Shown: one piece after another, positions 21,211-33,056 of the stretch
How positions within the stretch are numbered: position 1 is the first letter of the stretch
Layout of the letters: every line of letters starts with the position of its first letter
Assembly: GCA_020284085.1 (NCBI GenBank)
Contig: JACEVL010000339.1
Location: 321,501 to 385,500, forward strand
DNA: 64,000 nucleotides
Reading direction: 5' to 3'
Source: Aporrectodea caliginosa
Taxonomy: Eukaryota > Annelida > Clitellata > Crassiclitellata > Lumbricidae
Program-made: the position numbers and the translations under genes
Notes under the pieces: model-generated
The model's input: only the letters and a program-made list of their open reading frames with translations
Told to the model about the DNA's origin: nothing
The model's database searches: none

Positions 21211-21540
21211 GGTTCACGAATGACGGGAAAGAAATGCATTAACCTTAAGAGAAGAAATAGAATTTGTTAACAAGTTCTCTCTTATATAGTTAAGTAATTA
21301 AAACATCCCTGCAAAAACTTATCTTCACGCTCTTTATCAACAATTTTACACAGAAATTTTATATTTTATTGCAAATATTTTAGAGGACATATAGAAGGAA
21401 AGCAAAAGGCTACAATGTCATTAGTTTAAGTTAAAAACTTGAATATTTTTACCCTGCATACTCACCTGCTGTGCATTTACAAATGATTTTCACTTTATTA
21501 ATTTCAAGCATTTACTTGGTACGTGTAGTCAAGAAAGATG

Positions 21541-21728
21541 TTTATATGAAATAATTGGATGATATATGTTTCAGACTTAGTCTGGTTAAATACTTTTTTA
21601 TTTTATATATGAAATAATTGGATGATATATGTTTTAGTCTGGTTAAATGCTTTTTTATTTTATATATGAAATAGTTGGATAATATATGTTCAAGACTTAG
21701 TCTGGTTAAATACTTTTTTATTTTATTC
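21541..21728 (+). repeat. Three tandem copies of an approximately 63-bp AT-rich unit
   Basis: TATGAAATAATTGGATGATA followed by TAGTCTGGTTAAATACTTTT occurs three times in a row. The middle copy is 6 bases shorter. No coding content. Confidence 0.8.
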
Positions 21729-22059
21729 ATGTCCAAAATATATATATTGTTCTTTTATATAACCCAATAGGCCTAGGCCAATACTGATGATGACTGAGTA
21801 ATGTTCTGTAAAATGGCTAAATGTCTGAGCGCCACACAGACAGCCCCTGTCATTTGGGGGAAGGCAGGGAGGAGCATTTGCCCTAAATTTGATGGAAAAT
21901 CAACTCCTTACTCCTTAGCCCTTATATGTATATCAGTGCATTTGATTAAATAATATATCTTATTCGCCACTCAGAGTCTAAGACAGCAGAAAATCAAACC
22001 AGTGATTGTGGAAAATACTTTTATATGTGCACATGCATAACCATACCCATAACGATCAA

Positions 22060-22600
22060 TTTATTGCTCCAAACATTGACAGAGTAACATTTCGTTGTAC
22101 AAATAACAAAGATCTGTTGGTCGCAAAAGGGAACCCAGAAGCGACCAGAGTCCCGCTGGTTAGGGCCACCTATATATACATATAGTCTGTTGCTAGATGG
22201 TTAACAGAGGTTATTTAATACAGTGCAATCATATAATAAGTATCTAGTACATGTACAATTATTAACGTACTAGTACAAAGTATTAAATCTTAACTAAGAA
22301 AAACACAAACAGAATGGTATCTAGTACATGTACAATTATTAACGTACTAGTACAAAGTATTAAACCTTAACTAAGAAAAACACAAACAGAATGGGGGATT
22401 AGAACCTAACTAATCGTTCTGATGAATTGTCCATTGGCGTAATTTATGTTTAGATAGCTTTAAATTCAAGATACTGCGAAGGTCTTGTGGTATTCTATTC
22501 CATTCTTCTGGGCCAACACATCTGATCGAGAATTTACGAGCGTTTGTACGTGCAAACTCACTTCTGTATAAAGCTAAGATTCTTGTATTATGTGAGTGAA
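22060..22600 (-). mobile_element. LINE 3' end: ORF2 C-terminus and 3'UTR
   Basis: The minus strand encodes EFARTNARKFSIRCVGPEEW, then NRIPQDLRSI, the end of a LINE ORF2 protein. A 3' block with GGTGGCCCTAACCAGCGGGA follows, recurring as a related 3' end at 39,600-39,715. A 77-bp tandem duplication interrupts the 3' region. Confidence 0.65.
22241..22394 (+). repeat. Perfect-length 77-bp tandem duplication
   Basis: Two adjacent 77-bp copies begin TATCTAGTACATGTACAATT and end CACAAACAGAATGG. They differ at a single visible base (AAATCTTAAC versus AAACCTTAAC), so the duplication is recent. Confidence 0.95.
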
Positions 22601-23680
22601 TGTTCGAGGCTAGGTTATAGAATAGGTTATAGGTTATAGGTTATAGGTTATATATATATAGATATATATATATATATATATGCATATAGATGTATATATA
22701 TAATATTGAATATTGCCTATGTATATGTTCGGCCTGCGGGGTTTGCAAGTGAAGCAAAGCAGACGGAACGTGGTCTAAGGCCAAAGCGGCGATGTTCGAT
22801 CGTGATGAAAGATGAAAGACCTCTTCATTGTCACGCGCTCTACTTTGATCACAAAAAACACAGAACAAAAACCCCTTTAAGTATATATTACAGCCCACCA
22901 GAAAAGGGGAGAGCAACACGGCAAAAATCAGGCGACTGTAGCACTGCTCCCCCATTTCCATGTTATGTCAATCAACGTCAAAAACCTTTGAATCCTTAGG
23001 GCCTACATAACTCTACAATGAGGAGTTACGCCATATAACACTTACACAGGCGAAAATGTCTATATGTATACGTACCTGCAAACTCGCCCCGTAGACCTAT
23101 TAGCCTAATAAAAAATATGGACCGATTTCAGGATCATATAAACTCCCACACTTTTTGATACAATGACTTGTGACAGCTGACATTAAGTGTGGCTGCAATG
23201 CACTCACCATGCAGACATTAATTTCTCCCTTTTTGATTTTTTAAACTTTATGAATCTATACGTCTCCATTAGTTCATGTCTCCTCCTTCCCTTCCTCGAC
23301 TGTCTGTTCTGCCTACCGCTCTCTCTCCCCCTGCATACCTATCTGCTTGCCTGTCTGTCTCCCGTTATCCCTCTCTCTACCTCTGCATAGATCCCTCTCT
23401 ACTTGTTAACCGATGGCTGTCTTTTTCGTCGTCTGTCTGTGTCTGTCTGTCTCTATATTCCTCTGCGCTTGCCTATAGCTGTCTTCCTTCGTTCCTCTCT
23501 CTATCTCTCCATGCATCCCTACCTTGTATGCCCATCTGTCCTTCTTGCTCCTTCCTCCCTCTTTCTCTCACTACCACTTAAACTGCGCGGTTGTCCATCT
23601 CACTTCCTCCCTGCCTGCCTCTTTTCCCTCCTTTCTCCGTCGCAAAACTTCCATGCAAATACGAAGCCATAGCTAGATAA
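22600..23680. repeat. Simple sequence: GGTTATA/AT repeats, then a long CT-rich tract
   Basis: AGGTTAT and (AT)n repeats occupy 22,612-22,705. About 23,270-23,640 is a pyrimidine-rich CCTCTCTC/CTGTCTGTC tract. Between them no gene is recognised. Confidence 0.7.
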
Positions 23681-25070
23681 TGGCCTATACTCAGTTCTTT
23701 CCCCAGACAAGCCCTGCAATGCACTGGCCGGACATTGGGACAAGGTAACAATTTCGGGGAGGGTTGGGGTTCAACCCCTAGTCTTTCTTAGGACCCCACA
23801 GTTAAGTCTTCTTTGCACACCCCAGGGGTCGATTCGAACCCCTCGGTTGTGCTATAGTGTGATATAATATCATTTAACTACGAGTCTCTGTTACTAAAGA
23901 AGTAATGCTCTGGTTTATTGTGACCATGGCATGTGAATGTATACTAATACATTTGGTCATGCTTTAAGCTCCGTATTGCATTTTTGAATTTTCTCAACGA
24001 AGGACTTGATTTTAATTGGAGTCTGACATGCAAGGCTGCTAGCATTGAAATCTGCTGCTTTCAAATTTCGTTGACATCAATTTGCAAAATACCAAATTGT
24101 TACGGTAAAATCAAAATAAAAAACACGTCGTTTTATTGAGAAAAAAACGGAAAAGAAAATAATTTGACTTTTCTACACGCATTATGAATAACTTAGAAAT
24201 TCAAATAACTGTTATAAATTTTATTTCCTGTACAGTGCTGTTTATTTCAACTGATGACACTAAATTTTTACGTAAATTAGATGAATCTTGAAAGGACTGA
24301 GATCACGTAGGCCTAAGGGATATGTGACAAAAATTAAATTTAAAAAATAGTAACATACAGTTAATAAATAAATAAAGTTAAATTTAAAAAAACGGAAAAA
24401 AACGAGACGAGAAATAAAAACGACGAAAACGACGTTTTTGGAAAGAAATAAAAAACAAAAAAACGTTTTTACAACTATGCAAAATACGGATAAAATATTC
24501 AACTCGACGTGGATCAAAGAATTACCCTCGTATTTTTCTACAATTCTCACACTTAGGGCCTACCTTTGGACTCCGTTAAAGGGCCTGCGTAAGGGTAACG
24601 AGCGCCTCCGCTTTGTCGCACTAACTGAGAAAGGGGAACTCTAGGCCTATTCTTTTCTCGATGAATAACCCGAGGCTGATTCATCGGAGCTGCACGAAGG
24701 ATTCGCTATTATCAGAGCGAAAACAGACGAATGCCTTGAAGTCACTCATACGTGGCCCACTGCAGCCACGCTTCACCGTCAACACACATCTTCCCCGTCA
24801 CTAACTATAGGCCTACAGGGCTACAAAGCGTAATATTGCGTTAAACAACCTGCTTGCAAATACACACATACATATACACAAGCATATGTATATATATATA
24901 TATACATATTATATATATATATATTTATATATATATGTATATATAATAGCCTATATCGAACTATATATATATATATGCTACTATATATAGGCCTATATAT
25001 ATATATACATATTATATATCCATAATCATTTTATATAATATATTATTATATACCGACTGTAGATCTCAGA
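23680..25070. other. No gene seen; AT microsatellites at 24,885-25,045
   Basis: No exon or known element is recognised. The right part is (TA)n-rich with TAGGCCTA words. Confidence 0.4.
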
Positions 25071-25544
25071 GCAGTTATAGGTCACAGTGTATATTTAACC
25101 GTCTGTGACAGTGTTCTGTATTCACTTTTACGGGCCACTGGCTCGTTCGGCAGCCTGGTATTGTATCGTTGGAGCCTAATTTAAAAGCGCTGCCTAGTTT
25201 GTTCTTAGGCATGTAAAGAGAGAGTGAATCGTCGGCGACAACTGTAGATGTATTATTAGCAAACGTTAGCCAACCGACGAGTATATCCCGTGTCTCGCTT
25301 GTGGCGGAACTATATCGCGACGGTTTCTGAATATTGCACAATGCATAGCGTCTGCGAAGCGTACAATGCATGCTGAATTATTCTTCAAGTTCCTAAATTG
25401 TTTTACATACTCGTATATTCGCATAACTTTGGCGCTATAAGATTCCCAGTGAGATCGTCTGATTTCGGACAGGATTATCCATCTGCCATCGTTCGTGGGA
25501 TAGAAAGGTAGGACATACATGATTTAAGGCATGTAAGTGGACAG

Positions 25545-26050
25545 CGAAGGTTAGGATAGGGTTAGGGTTAGGGTTGGGTAGGGTAGGGTATGATAGGTTT
25601 CGTAGAGTTAGAGTAGGGTAGGGTTATGGTAGGGTTATGGTATGGTATGGTTAGGGTATGGTTTGGGTTATGGTTATATTGGTAGGGTTCGGATATAGTA
25701 TGGTACAGGGCTGTTGATAGGGTAGAGGGGTAGAATATGGTAGGATAGGATAGGTTAAGGAATGTTGTGTTATAGGGTTTGGTAGAGTTAGAGTAGGGTT
25801 ATGGTAGGGTTATGGTATGGTATGGTTAGGGTAGGGTTATGGTAGGGTTATGGTATGGTATGGTTAGGGTGTGGTTTGAAGCATGTTAGAGTATTGGCCA
25901 AGAGTATAGGGTAAGGACAGATAACGCATTGGAGAGTATGATAGGGTAAAATAGGGTGGAGAAAGGTAAATCTAGATAAGGTATGGTTGCCAAAGTAGGG
26001 TACGTAGTGCGTGGTAGAAGATAGGTTAGGCCCTGAGGTCACCGTTAGGG
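25545..26050 (+). repeat. Degenerate TTAGGG/TAGGGTATGG tract
   Basis: Starts with three TTAGGG-type units and drifts into variants GGTAGGGT, TATGGTAGGG and TATGGTATGG for about 400 bases. It resembles an interstitial telomere-like or G-rich minisatellite. The variants dominate, so it is not a clean telomere. Confidence 0.75.
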
Positions 26051-26299
26051 TAACGGGGAATCGAGGATCTTGACTGTACGACACCTTCCAGCGAATTGCA
26101 CTTTTGGAATGCTATTTTTTTAGAAGTGATACCAATTCATGCCTTGTGCATTGGGATAATAGAAGTCAATACTGTCTCTTCGAAAGTCAGGCTATTAAGC
26201 GTTTTAGGTTATATTGCAATGGTTCTAATACAGATCTTCTGAACCACTTAAAACACTTGTCATGCTATAATTTTATTAACTTTGGTTGATGTAAGTAAG

Positions 26300-26450
26300 T
26301 AAGTAAGTAGTTTATTCACCACAAAATAAAGCAAAATGACAATACACAAATTTTACAAACCGAGTGGTGGACTACCGGTGAAGTCACATGATAGGACTCA
26401 TCTCGCCGGTCACCCTAATAATAATGCTGGCGTAATACACGTTTTAAAAG
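26300..26450 (-). mobile_element. Retroposon 3' end with (ACTT) tail
   Basis: On the minus strand the sequence ends TTTATTTTGTGGTGAATAAA followed by CTACTTACTTACTTAC. This is a polyadenylation-like signal plus short tandem tail, typical of a LINE or SINE 3' terminus. Confidence 0.5.
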
Positions 26451-26599
26451 AGCAAGTATAAAATACTGGTACCATTTAACAAACCAGTCTGATGACAATT
26501 GTTAATAATCCATTTATTATGTGCTTACTACAGAGGTCGCTACCCTCCCTACGGTGACGTCATCGCTGAAGTATTGATGCCGGCATTGCGTCATCAACT

Positions 26600-26743
26600 A
26601 TGCAGTTCCAATGGTCGAAAAAGAAGTACACTCTGAAGGACTTGATTGCACAGAGCAAGGATAAACTGCCTGTGATCGTTAACGTGGCGGAAGGATACAG
26701 CGGATCGGACGGTGATGACACACACGACATTGCAGCCGGATCG
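26600..26743 (+). CDS. GAREM-like adaptor, exon 1 (start of CABIT domain)
   Basis: ATG opens 48 codons ending at a GTACTT donor in phase 0. The peptide contains YTLKDLIAQSKDKLPVIVNV and AEGYSGSDGDD. This is the usual opening of a CABIT module (a short helix, then a 'LPV-V-V-EGY' strand pair). The five exons (26,600-26,743; 27,721-27,844; 29,729-29,923; 30,669-30,845; 33,057-34,795) join in perfect phase to 792 residues. GAREM proteins link activated receptor tyrosine kinases to Grb2/SHP2 and MAPK signalling; that role is inferred from domain architecture. The true start could lie further upstream if there is another 5' exon. Confidence 0.75.
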
Positions 26744-26924
26744 GTACTTATTTAATTGATATTTGATAAGATTCTGGCAAGTACTCGAAGTCTAAGACCA
26801 CAAGTACATGTATAAGGTCAAGTACACTTGACTTGGCAGAAGTTTAACTGGAAATGATCTTTGAATAACCTATGTTGATATATTAAAGAACCATTTTAAT
26901 CTGCACTAGGGTTTGTTGGGTATG

Positions 26925-27025
26925 TATGTATGTATGCATGCATACATGTATATGTATATATGTATGTGTGTATGTATGCATGTGCTTATCTGTGCATGTA
27001 CGCATGTATGTGTGTGTTTAGGTAT
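26925..27025 (+). repeat. TGTA/TGCA microsatellite
   Basis: (TATG)n, (TGCA)n and (TGTG)n runs in the first intron of the GAREM-like gene. A second, similar tract lies at 27,135-27,245. Confidence 0.85.
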
Positions 27026-27469
27026 GTTTCAACATTTAACATTTTATGTTTATTATTCGAACTGAGTCTGACACACTGCAGAATGATTAGCCTACAAGTC
27101 ATAGTATGAACGCATGATTACAAGTTATTACAGGAGTCGATGTGTGTATGTGTGCGTAAGTGTATGCAGGTGTTTTTGTAGGTTTGTATGTGTGTGTATG
27201 TGTGTGCGTGCGTACGTATGTATGTATGTATGCATGCATGCATGCGTGTTTCAAGACACTCAAAACATTGCGGCTTATGTGCCTCGTAAAAGCGCTGCAC
27301 ATGACATTTGTAACTGATCTAAACTTGAACGTCATCAGAGAGCTTGAAATATTTGCTCCGCTGCACAGACAAATGCAACATTGTGTAAGTACAATGGAAT
27401 ACTGTTCGAGGAGGATTGTATAGTTGCGTAGGATTGAGTATTAACTGTTATTAGTAATTTCTATTGCGT

Positions 27470-27565
27470 CGGGGTCTAATGCACAAGGCATCAACCGATG
27501 GCACACAAAAAGCAAACCGGAATGAGGTCAACATCCGGAAGATCAGTCCATAAGGCCGGTAGGGT
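27470..27565 (+). repeat. Interspersed repeat (CGATGG family), copy 3
   Basis: TCTAATGCACAAGGCATCAA, CCGATGGCACAC and GGAAGATCAGTCC match the other copies of this family. Confidence 0.6.
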
Positions 27566-27720
27566 ATAATAGTATGGTAGGGTGCAGTGGTATAAAGTAG
27601 GTCACGTAGGGTTGAATAATAGGTAAGGGCTAGACGGTTTTGTCGTATTGGATGGATGGATGGTGCCATTTTCATTCTCCTGTTTCCCTCGTCCATTCAT
27701 TTCTATTTATGTTGCGCCAG

Positions 27721-27844
27721 ATTTTCTTCATCTACGCCATTGAAGTTCAGTCTCGGATCGTGGCTCTGACGGAGGACGAGAGGTACCTGAGCATGACCAG
27801 GTCATGCCCCGTCAACTTCCACGTCATCCTCAACGACCGATCAC
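27721..27844 (+). CDS. GAREM-like adaptor, exon 2 (CABIT domain)
   Basis: The acceptor is TTATGTTGCGCCAG and the donor GTGAGC; phase is 0 in and 1 out. It encodes IFFIYAIEVQSRIVALTEDE and RYLSMTRSCPVNFHVILNDRS, continuing the CABIT beta-barrel. It follows exon 1 without a frame break. Confidence 0.75.
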
Positions 27845-28084
27845 GTGAGCATCTACTTCCGGTTTTAATCAATATCAGATAGTCTCTTTCTGTCTCTCTA
27901 TTTATCACTGCCTTTGTTTGCGTCTCTGTCTCTGCGTTTCTATAGCGCCACAATCGTATTGAACAGAGCTGCATCAATCACAGGAGATCGTAGTCACAAA
28001 TTCTAAACCGTTGAGGAACCTCAGTCGAAATCCGATAGATGCTCCGTCTCTCTATTCTGTCCATCGATAGGGGAGATAGTTCAG

Positions 28085-29268
28085 GTGTATCTCTATCCAT
28101 CATTCCAATCAACAACAATGAAACCTCTACTGAGAGACCAGTATGCCTTTCGACCAACAGGCTCAACAACGGCAGCCATAATATCAATCTTGCATGAGGT
28201 CACCGCGCTCCTCGAGACCAACGCTTATGTAACGCTCATCTCGTTAGACTTCTCCAAGGCTTTCGACACGGTGCGTCATTCAGTCCTTGTCGACAAGCTA
28301 GCACAGCTCGAAATACCAGATGCCATCTTCAACTGGCTAGCAAACTTCCTGCAAGATAGGAAGCACGTTACCAGATTCAATGGTCAGCTGTCAGAAGTTG
28401 CAAAGATCAACGCAAGCGTTATACAAGGGTCTGGTGTGGGCCCTTCAGACTTTATCGTCAATGCGTCTGACCTGCATCCAATCTATGCCAAAAATAAGAT
28501 CGTCAAATATGCTGACGATACTTATCTCATAATAGGCGCCGAAATGAGAGACACAGTGCGAGCGGAACTTGATGGAATAAGAACATGGGCAACTCAAAAC
28601 AATCTGAGGCTTAACACCAGCAAATCACGTGAGATGCTAATAGCTCGTGGTGGAAAATGGAAGGTCGCACCACCGCCACTTCTCGACATGGAGAGGGTAT
28701 CCTCAATGGTAATCCTCGGTGTTACAATCAGGGATGACCTCCGTGCAACCTCTCATGTCGATGGAGTCCTTGCCGCCTGCTCGGGATCACTCCACGCGCT
28801 TAGAGTGCTAAGAGCGCACGGGTTACCATCAATAGCACTCCAAGAGGTGGCAAGGGCGACAACCATGGCACGCCTCATGTATGCTGCTCCAGCCTGGTGG
28901 GGCTTCGCCGGAGCTGAAGATCGTCACAGGATTGAACGGTTCCAGAGAAAGATGCAGAGAATCGGTTATCTTCCATCAACGACCAAGGGAATCGAGGAGA
29001 TGATTGGCGAGGCAGAGAGGAGACTATTGCAGGCAGTGATCTGGAATCCATGTGCTTCGGGGATTATTTCCAGGGTAGTGCAAAAACATTACAATCTTCG
29101 CCCCAGGCCGCACGATTTTAAGCTCCCAGCCAAAGACGATAAAAAACTATATACCAAGAGTTTTATATAGAAAGTAGCAAATAATCCTTTTGATGAGAAC
29201 AATGATAGCAACGAACTTACTAACTAATTTCTAATTTAACTTGTACCTGGATGCGGTGTGACATCCCG

Positions 29269-29270
<2 letters not shown>
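28085..29270 (+). mobile_element. LINE with intact 361-aa reverse-transcriptase frame, 5'-truncated
   Basis: One open frame (28,085-29,170) covers RT motifs: DQYAFRPTGSTTAAI, SLDFSKAFDTVRHS (motif A Asp), VIQGSGVGPSDF and the catalytic KYADDTYLI. It then runs through AYSAPAWW-like and YNLRPRPHDF to the C-terminus. No upstream endonuclease is present, so the copy is 5'-truncated though its RT frame is uninterrupted. It lies in the second intron of the GAREM-like gene, same strand, and ends near an (AT)n run. The nearest relatives in this window are at 8.1 and 19.5 kb. Confidence 0.9.
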
Positions 29271-29302
<32 letters not shown>

Positions 29303-29399
29303 CTCAAATTCATGTACCAATAGATCAACTCAACCACACAAGCTATCCATACATCAATTTATCCATTCACACACGAAGACTTTCATCCATTGATCTAGG

Positions 29400-29700
29400 C
29401 ATCCACCCACCCATTAATTAATCCATCCATCCATCCACCTACCAACCCAACTACCCATCCACCCCACTCATCCATTCATCCATCAACAGACCACCCACCC
29501 GCCCATCCATCCACAGGTCCATCTATCATCTTCTCCAACCAACGCACCCACTCAAACAATCCCCATCCATCCACCCAAGCATCCACCCACCCATCCACCC
29601 AACGCACCCACCCAAACAATCACCCATTCATCCATCCACCAAACCACCCACCCATCCACCCACTCAACCATATATCTCTCTATCCATCCATCCATCTAAC
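29400..29700 (+). repeat. (CCAT)n/(CACC)n-rich tract
   Basis: Degenerate CCATCCATCCACCCACC repeats fill the end of the second GAREM intron, just before the exon 3 acceptor. Confidence 0.9.
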
Positions 29701-29728
29701 CAATTGTCTTGTGTCAATGCTTGTGTAG

Positions 29729-29923
29729 TCAGTAAACCGTATCGGTTGAACGACATCGTTCTGCGTGAGAGCAACAACCTCGGGGACCTGCGGATCCAGA
29801 TGGCTGGACCGGAGGCTGGTGGCCTCGGTTTAATGGACGCCGGAAGCAGCGACATCCAGGGAACCCTACGAGTCCTTGACCTTTACGACGAACGATATCT
29901 CCTCTGCCACTCCTTTGTCGAAG
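29729..29923 (+). CDS. GAREM-like adaptor, exon 3 (CABIT domain)
   Basis: The acceptor is TCAATGCTTGTGTAG and the donor GTCAGC; phase is 1 at both ends. The 65 codons include KPYRLNDIVLRESNNLGDLR and TLRVLDLYDERYLLCHSFVE, continuing the CABIT domain with its alternating beta-strand pattern. Confidence 0.75.
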
Positions 29924-29964
29924 GTCAGCATTCATCTCTCTATTTATTTACAACGTAATGTAAG

Positions 29965-30485
29965 GAAGTCTCATCATCATCATCGTCAACAGTTCCTGAC
30001 GTTAGCCATTTGGCGGCGATGGGTACGAATAAATTATCTCCATTGTCCTCTGTCATTTGTCAAGTCCATTGCTCCATTCAGTGTTAGTCTAAGTGATGTT
30101 ATGTCCTCATGTATATTATCTGTCCAGTATAATCTTGGTCTGCCTTTGTCCCTTTCTCCTTGAATCTATAGCATGTAGTGCACTGTGTGGGATTCTGTCA
30201 ACTGGCGTTCTCTTTACATGTCCAAGCCAATGGAGTCTTCGCAGAGTTGTTTCGATACCTAATAATTGTCTTATGTCATCGTTTCGCAATTTATTTTGTC
30301 TTGAAATAAAAATAAGTGCGATATTCCTTAGTCAGCTAATTTCTGCTATAATAATTTATTTATCATCTTGCTTTTTCATTGTCCAGCATTCCGATCCGTA
30401 TAAGAAATTCGGTTGTATCATCGTCTCGTTTATTTCTGTCCTGGTTTTCTGTGTTAATTCTTCTCCATATCCTGTTCATTAATCC
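29965..30485 (-). mobile_element. Decayed LINE ORF2 C-terminus in GAREM intron 3
   Basis: The minus strand reads RRLHWLGHVKRTPVDRIPHS followed by RRKGQRQTKIILDR. This is the W-x-G-H-V...R-x-x-G-R-P-type end of RTE-like LINE proteins, broken by stops. Confidence 0.65.
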
Positions 30486-30668
30486 AAATGCGTTTATATA
30501 TCTAAGAGGGCTAATTTATGCAGATGGCAGCAAGGAAGAGAAGTCTACATGTATGTGATGCTAAATATCACAAAGAACAGACATCAGTCATAGTAGGCAA
30601 CTCAAAGATATAAATTCTAAACTTTATTATTAAAACTTATTACTATATTTCTTATTAATTGCCTCCAG

Positions 30669-30845
30669 GTGCTTTCTGTGTGACTGGGGTTGTGTCGGTT
30701 CCTTCCTATCTTCCTCTTACGGTTGTCCTAGCAACGGGATGCAAGCATGGATCTAGGACGGACTTCAAGGCAATCCTTCGTCAGATCAATTCATCGGCGA
30801 CGAAGTTCCAACAAGAATACGCCAAGCAACCAAGAAATGCTGAAG
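30669..30845 (+). CDS. GAREM-like adaptor, exon 4 (end of CABIT domain)
   Basis: The acceptor is TTATTAATTGCCTCCAG and the donor GTATTC; phase is 1 at both ends. It encodes GAFCVTGVVSVPSYLPLTVV and a basic helix SSATKFQQEYAKQPRNAE. Exon 5 uses the acceptor GTCTTGTAG at 33,056, the only nearby site that keeps frame (a closer CTTCAG site would not). Confidence 0.75.
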
Positions 30846-30990
30846 GTATTCTATACAATGCAATAGAATTGCTTTGTATTGTTTTCAAATACAACTGTAT
30901 TTGATACAATACAACTGTATTTGATAGAATACTATACAACTGTATTTGATACAATATAATAAGTAAGTATGTAGGTAAGTATCGACTTCA

Positions 30991-32667
30991 ATTGAGCCCT
31001 ATAGTACTAAAGCAGGCCAAGTCCACATTTTGCAATGTAGAGATAATGCAGTTTATAGCTTCCATGCATTGTCAAAAATCAACGTCGCAGTTTGTAGATA
31101 ATTTGAACTTGTTTCTATGTTGAAAGAATTACACCATCCTGAGTTCACCTGAGTACTTCATTTATTTTTGAATTTAACCATGGTTATAATGACGTCAGAG
31201 GACTTGGACCACTTTAGTTCTGATATATTTTTCATATGTTGTTTAGAGTCAACGTGGTTCATGTCACCAACCGTAACAAAAATACCACAAAATATAATGG
31301 AAAAAGAAGCAAAACGTGAAGTTTAAAGTGTTCACATCGTTAATGTCCGGTCCCGTAACTGCTACGAGGTTCATGTCATGGACAATACTGCGTTATAATA
31401 TCACACAAAAACAGCATAACGCTATTGTTATCAAGACAGTGTCACCTTAATATTCACACACAGGATTAGCTTTCATCAAAGTCTTGTTCGTCAACGTCCG
31501 ATACCGTAACTGCATCATTAGTTTGAAGACTCGCGTAAAACGAATGGTAAACAGGTGGGACGTATTTCAAAAGTTTCTTGAGATCGGCCATCGTTGGACC
31601 CGCAACTGATCGACCAACTGGATACAACAGCTCTGGCTCTTTCACAGTCGATGGACGTCCCTTACCAGCTTTTCTTCCAAAGTCAACTTCAGACCACTCA
31701 ACGTCACCAAGAGAGTACTTAAATTTCATGACAAGAGGCCTTTCTTTCTCAAAACGCAAAGACTGAATTTGAAGCCATTCCACCTTCTGACCATCACTTC
31801 GCTTTTTGCCCTTTGGTATTACAATCTGTTGTACGGAGACTGGAGATTGCTGATGCTCATTTCCTGGTGCTTCAGCAACTGTCGAAACTGGTTCATGTTC
31901 AGTTCCTTCTGCATCAGAAGAACTGAGTTCAGTCTCCGGATTAGAGCTAGGTTCATAGTCTTCATCACAATCCGAGTCTTCGAGCACTGCTTGCAACACT
32001 TCTTGGGTACGTTGACGTTTTTGCAGACGACGCATCTCTTCCCATCCACGACATGGTGGTCCTTTAACTCGCGGCTTCACTGTGCTTATGTTCTCCGACG
32101 ATGTAGACGCCATTCCTGTCGACACAGCACATGGTTAACACTTGGGGAATATTTGGTCCATGTCCATAAGCAGACACTAAGTTACAACCAAAATCGTTAA
32201 ATAATATTCGTTTAGCATAGTTTGTATAACCAGCAGATGCAAGAAGTCGCTATGATTACTGTAATATTTTATACATACCTTTTCTACACCAATAGCACCT
32301 TTATACCACAGTTTAGAAGTGTCTGAAATATTCTTATGTTTATGTACAAAAATGGCCGAACCATAGAATGTGATGACAATAAAACCGTAGATAACTTTAT
32401 TACTTAAATTATGGACTTGACCCATTTTTTCGCCGACCTGTCTTTAACACACGATTCAATACGACATGGCCCACTTCTTCCTCAATTTGGTTTTCTGAAC
32501 TGTATTAGGACAAGAAGAAATCATTCACCAGTATAGCGGTAAGCAAAGGCAATGGACATGGACTAATTTTTCTCCAAAGGCATTGGACAATATTGGACAA
32601 AAGTCCACCTTCAGTGAAAAAAACCTAAGAAGTGGACATGGCCCGCTTTAGAACTATAGGGCTCAAT
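30991..32667 (-). mobile_element. DNA transposon with about 37-bp inverted ends and one ORF
   Basis: The left end ATTGAGCCCTATAGTACTAA and the right end (reverse complement ATTGAGCCCTATAGTTCTAA) form terminal inverted repeats that extend through GC(A/G)GGCC(A/T)GTCCAC. Both ends are flanked by TCA, a possible 3-bp target duplication. Subterminal GGACTTGG/GGACATGG words recur inside. The only sizeable ORF is the 219-aa one at 31,466-32,125; no transposase motif was recognised. It lies in GAREM intron 4, opposite strand. The superfamily is not assigned. Confidence 0.75.
31466..32125 (-). CDS. Unrecognised 219-aa protein encoded inside the DNA transposon
   Basis: ATG to stop without interruption. 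The N-terminal half is low-complexity and very acidic (DSDCDEDYEPSSNPETELSS), suggesting disorder. Residues about 105-195 look folded: EWLQIQSLRFEKERPLVMKF, KYSLGDVEWSEVDFG and MADLKKLLKYVPPVYHSFYA. Its position between matched inverted repeats says it belongs to the element, either as an accessory protein or as captured sequence. No catalytic triad is visible, so it is probably not a transposase. No family is claimed. Confidence 0.55.
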   Translation of the reverse strand: MSTGMASTSSENISTVKPRVKGPPCRGWEEMRRLQKRQRTQEVLQAVLEDSDCDEDYEPSSNPETELSSSDAEGTEHEPVSTVAEAPGNEHQQSPVSVQQIVIPKGKKRSDGQKVEWLQIQSLRFEKERPLVMKFKYSLGDVEWSEVDFGRKAGKGRPSTVKEPELLYPVGRSVAGPTMADLKKLLKYVPPVYHSFYASLQTNDAVTVSDVDEQDFDES

Positions 32668-32739
32668 TCACAGTTGCAGACAGCATTCTGAGTTACAAAC
32701 GACATTATACATGAACACGTACATTCGAAGACAAGTATA

Positions 32740-33000
32740 CAAAATGTATTTGATACAATACAATACAACAGTACTAGATATAACATAATACAAGTGTATT
32801 TGATACAATGCAATACATCTCTATTCGAAACCTTACTATGCAAGTGTACTTGATCATTTTGATGCAACACAATACAACTGTATTTTATACAATTATACAA
32901 TACTACTTATTTTATGCAATACAATACAACTGTATTTGATACTTACCATACAACTGTATTTGATATTGCCCTCCTTCAAAGGTTCGGAAGTGTACACACG
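32740..33000 (-). repeat. ACAAT/GTATTTGATA simple repeats and a retroposon 3' end
   Basis: Tandem ACAATACAATACAACTGTATTTG units precede TTGATATTGCCCTCCTTC, the same 3' end as in the SINE at 34,880. It abuts exon 5 of the GAREM-like gene on its 5' side. Confidence 0.6.
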
Positions 33001-33056
33001 ATCATATTTTGTGGAGCAAAGATGCGTCCTTGCTATAATGCTCAATTGTCTTGTAG

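Noticed and set aside
31769..32200. 143-aa plus-strand ORF
   Set aside because: Antisense shadow of the 219-aa transposon ORF, with no codon or motif support.
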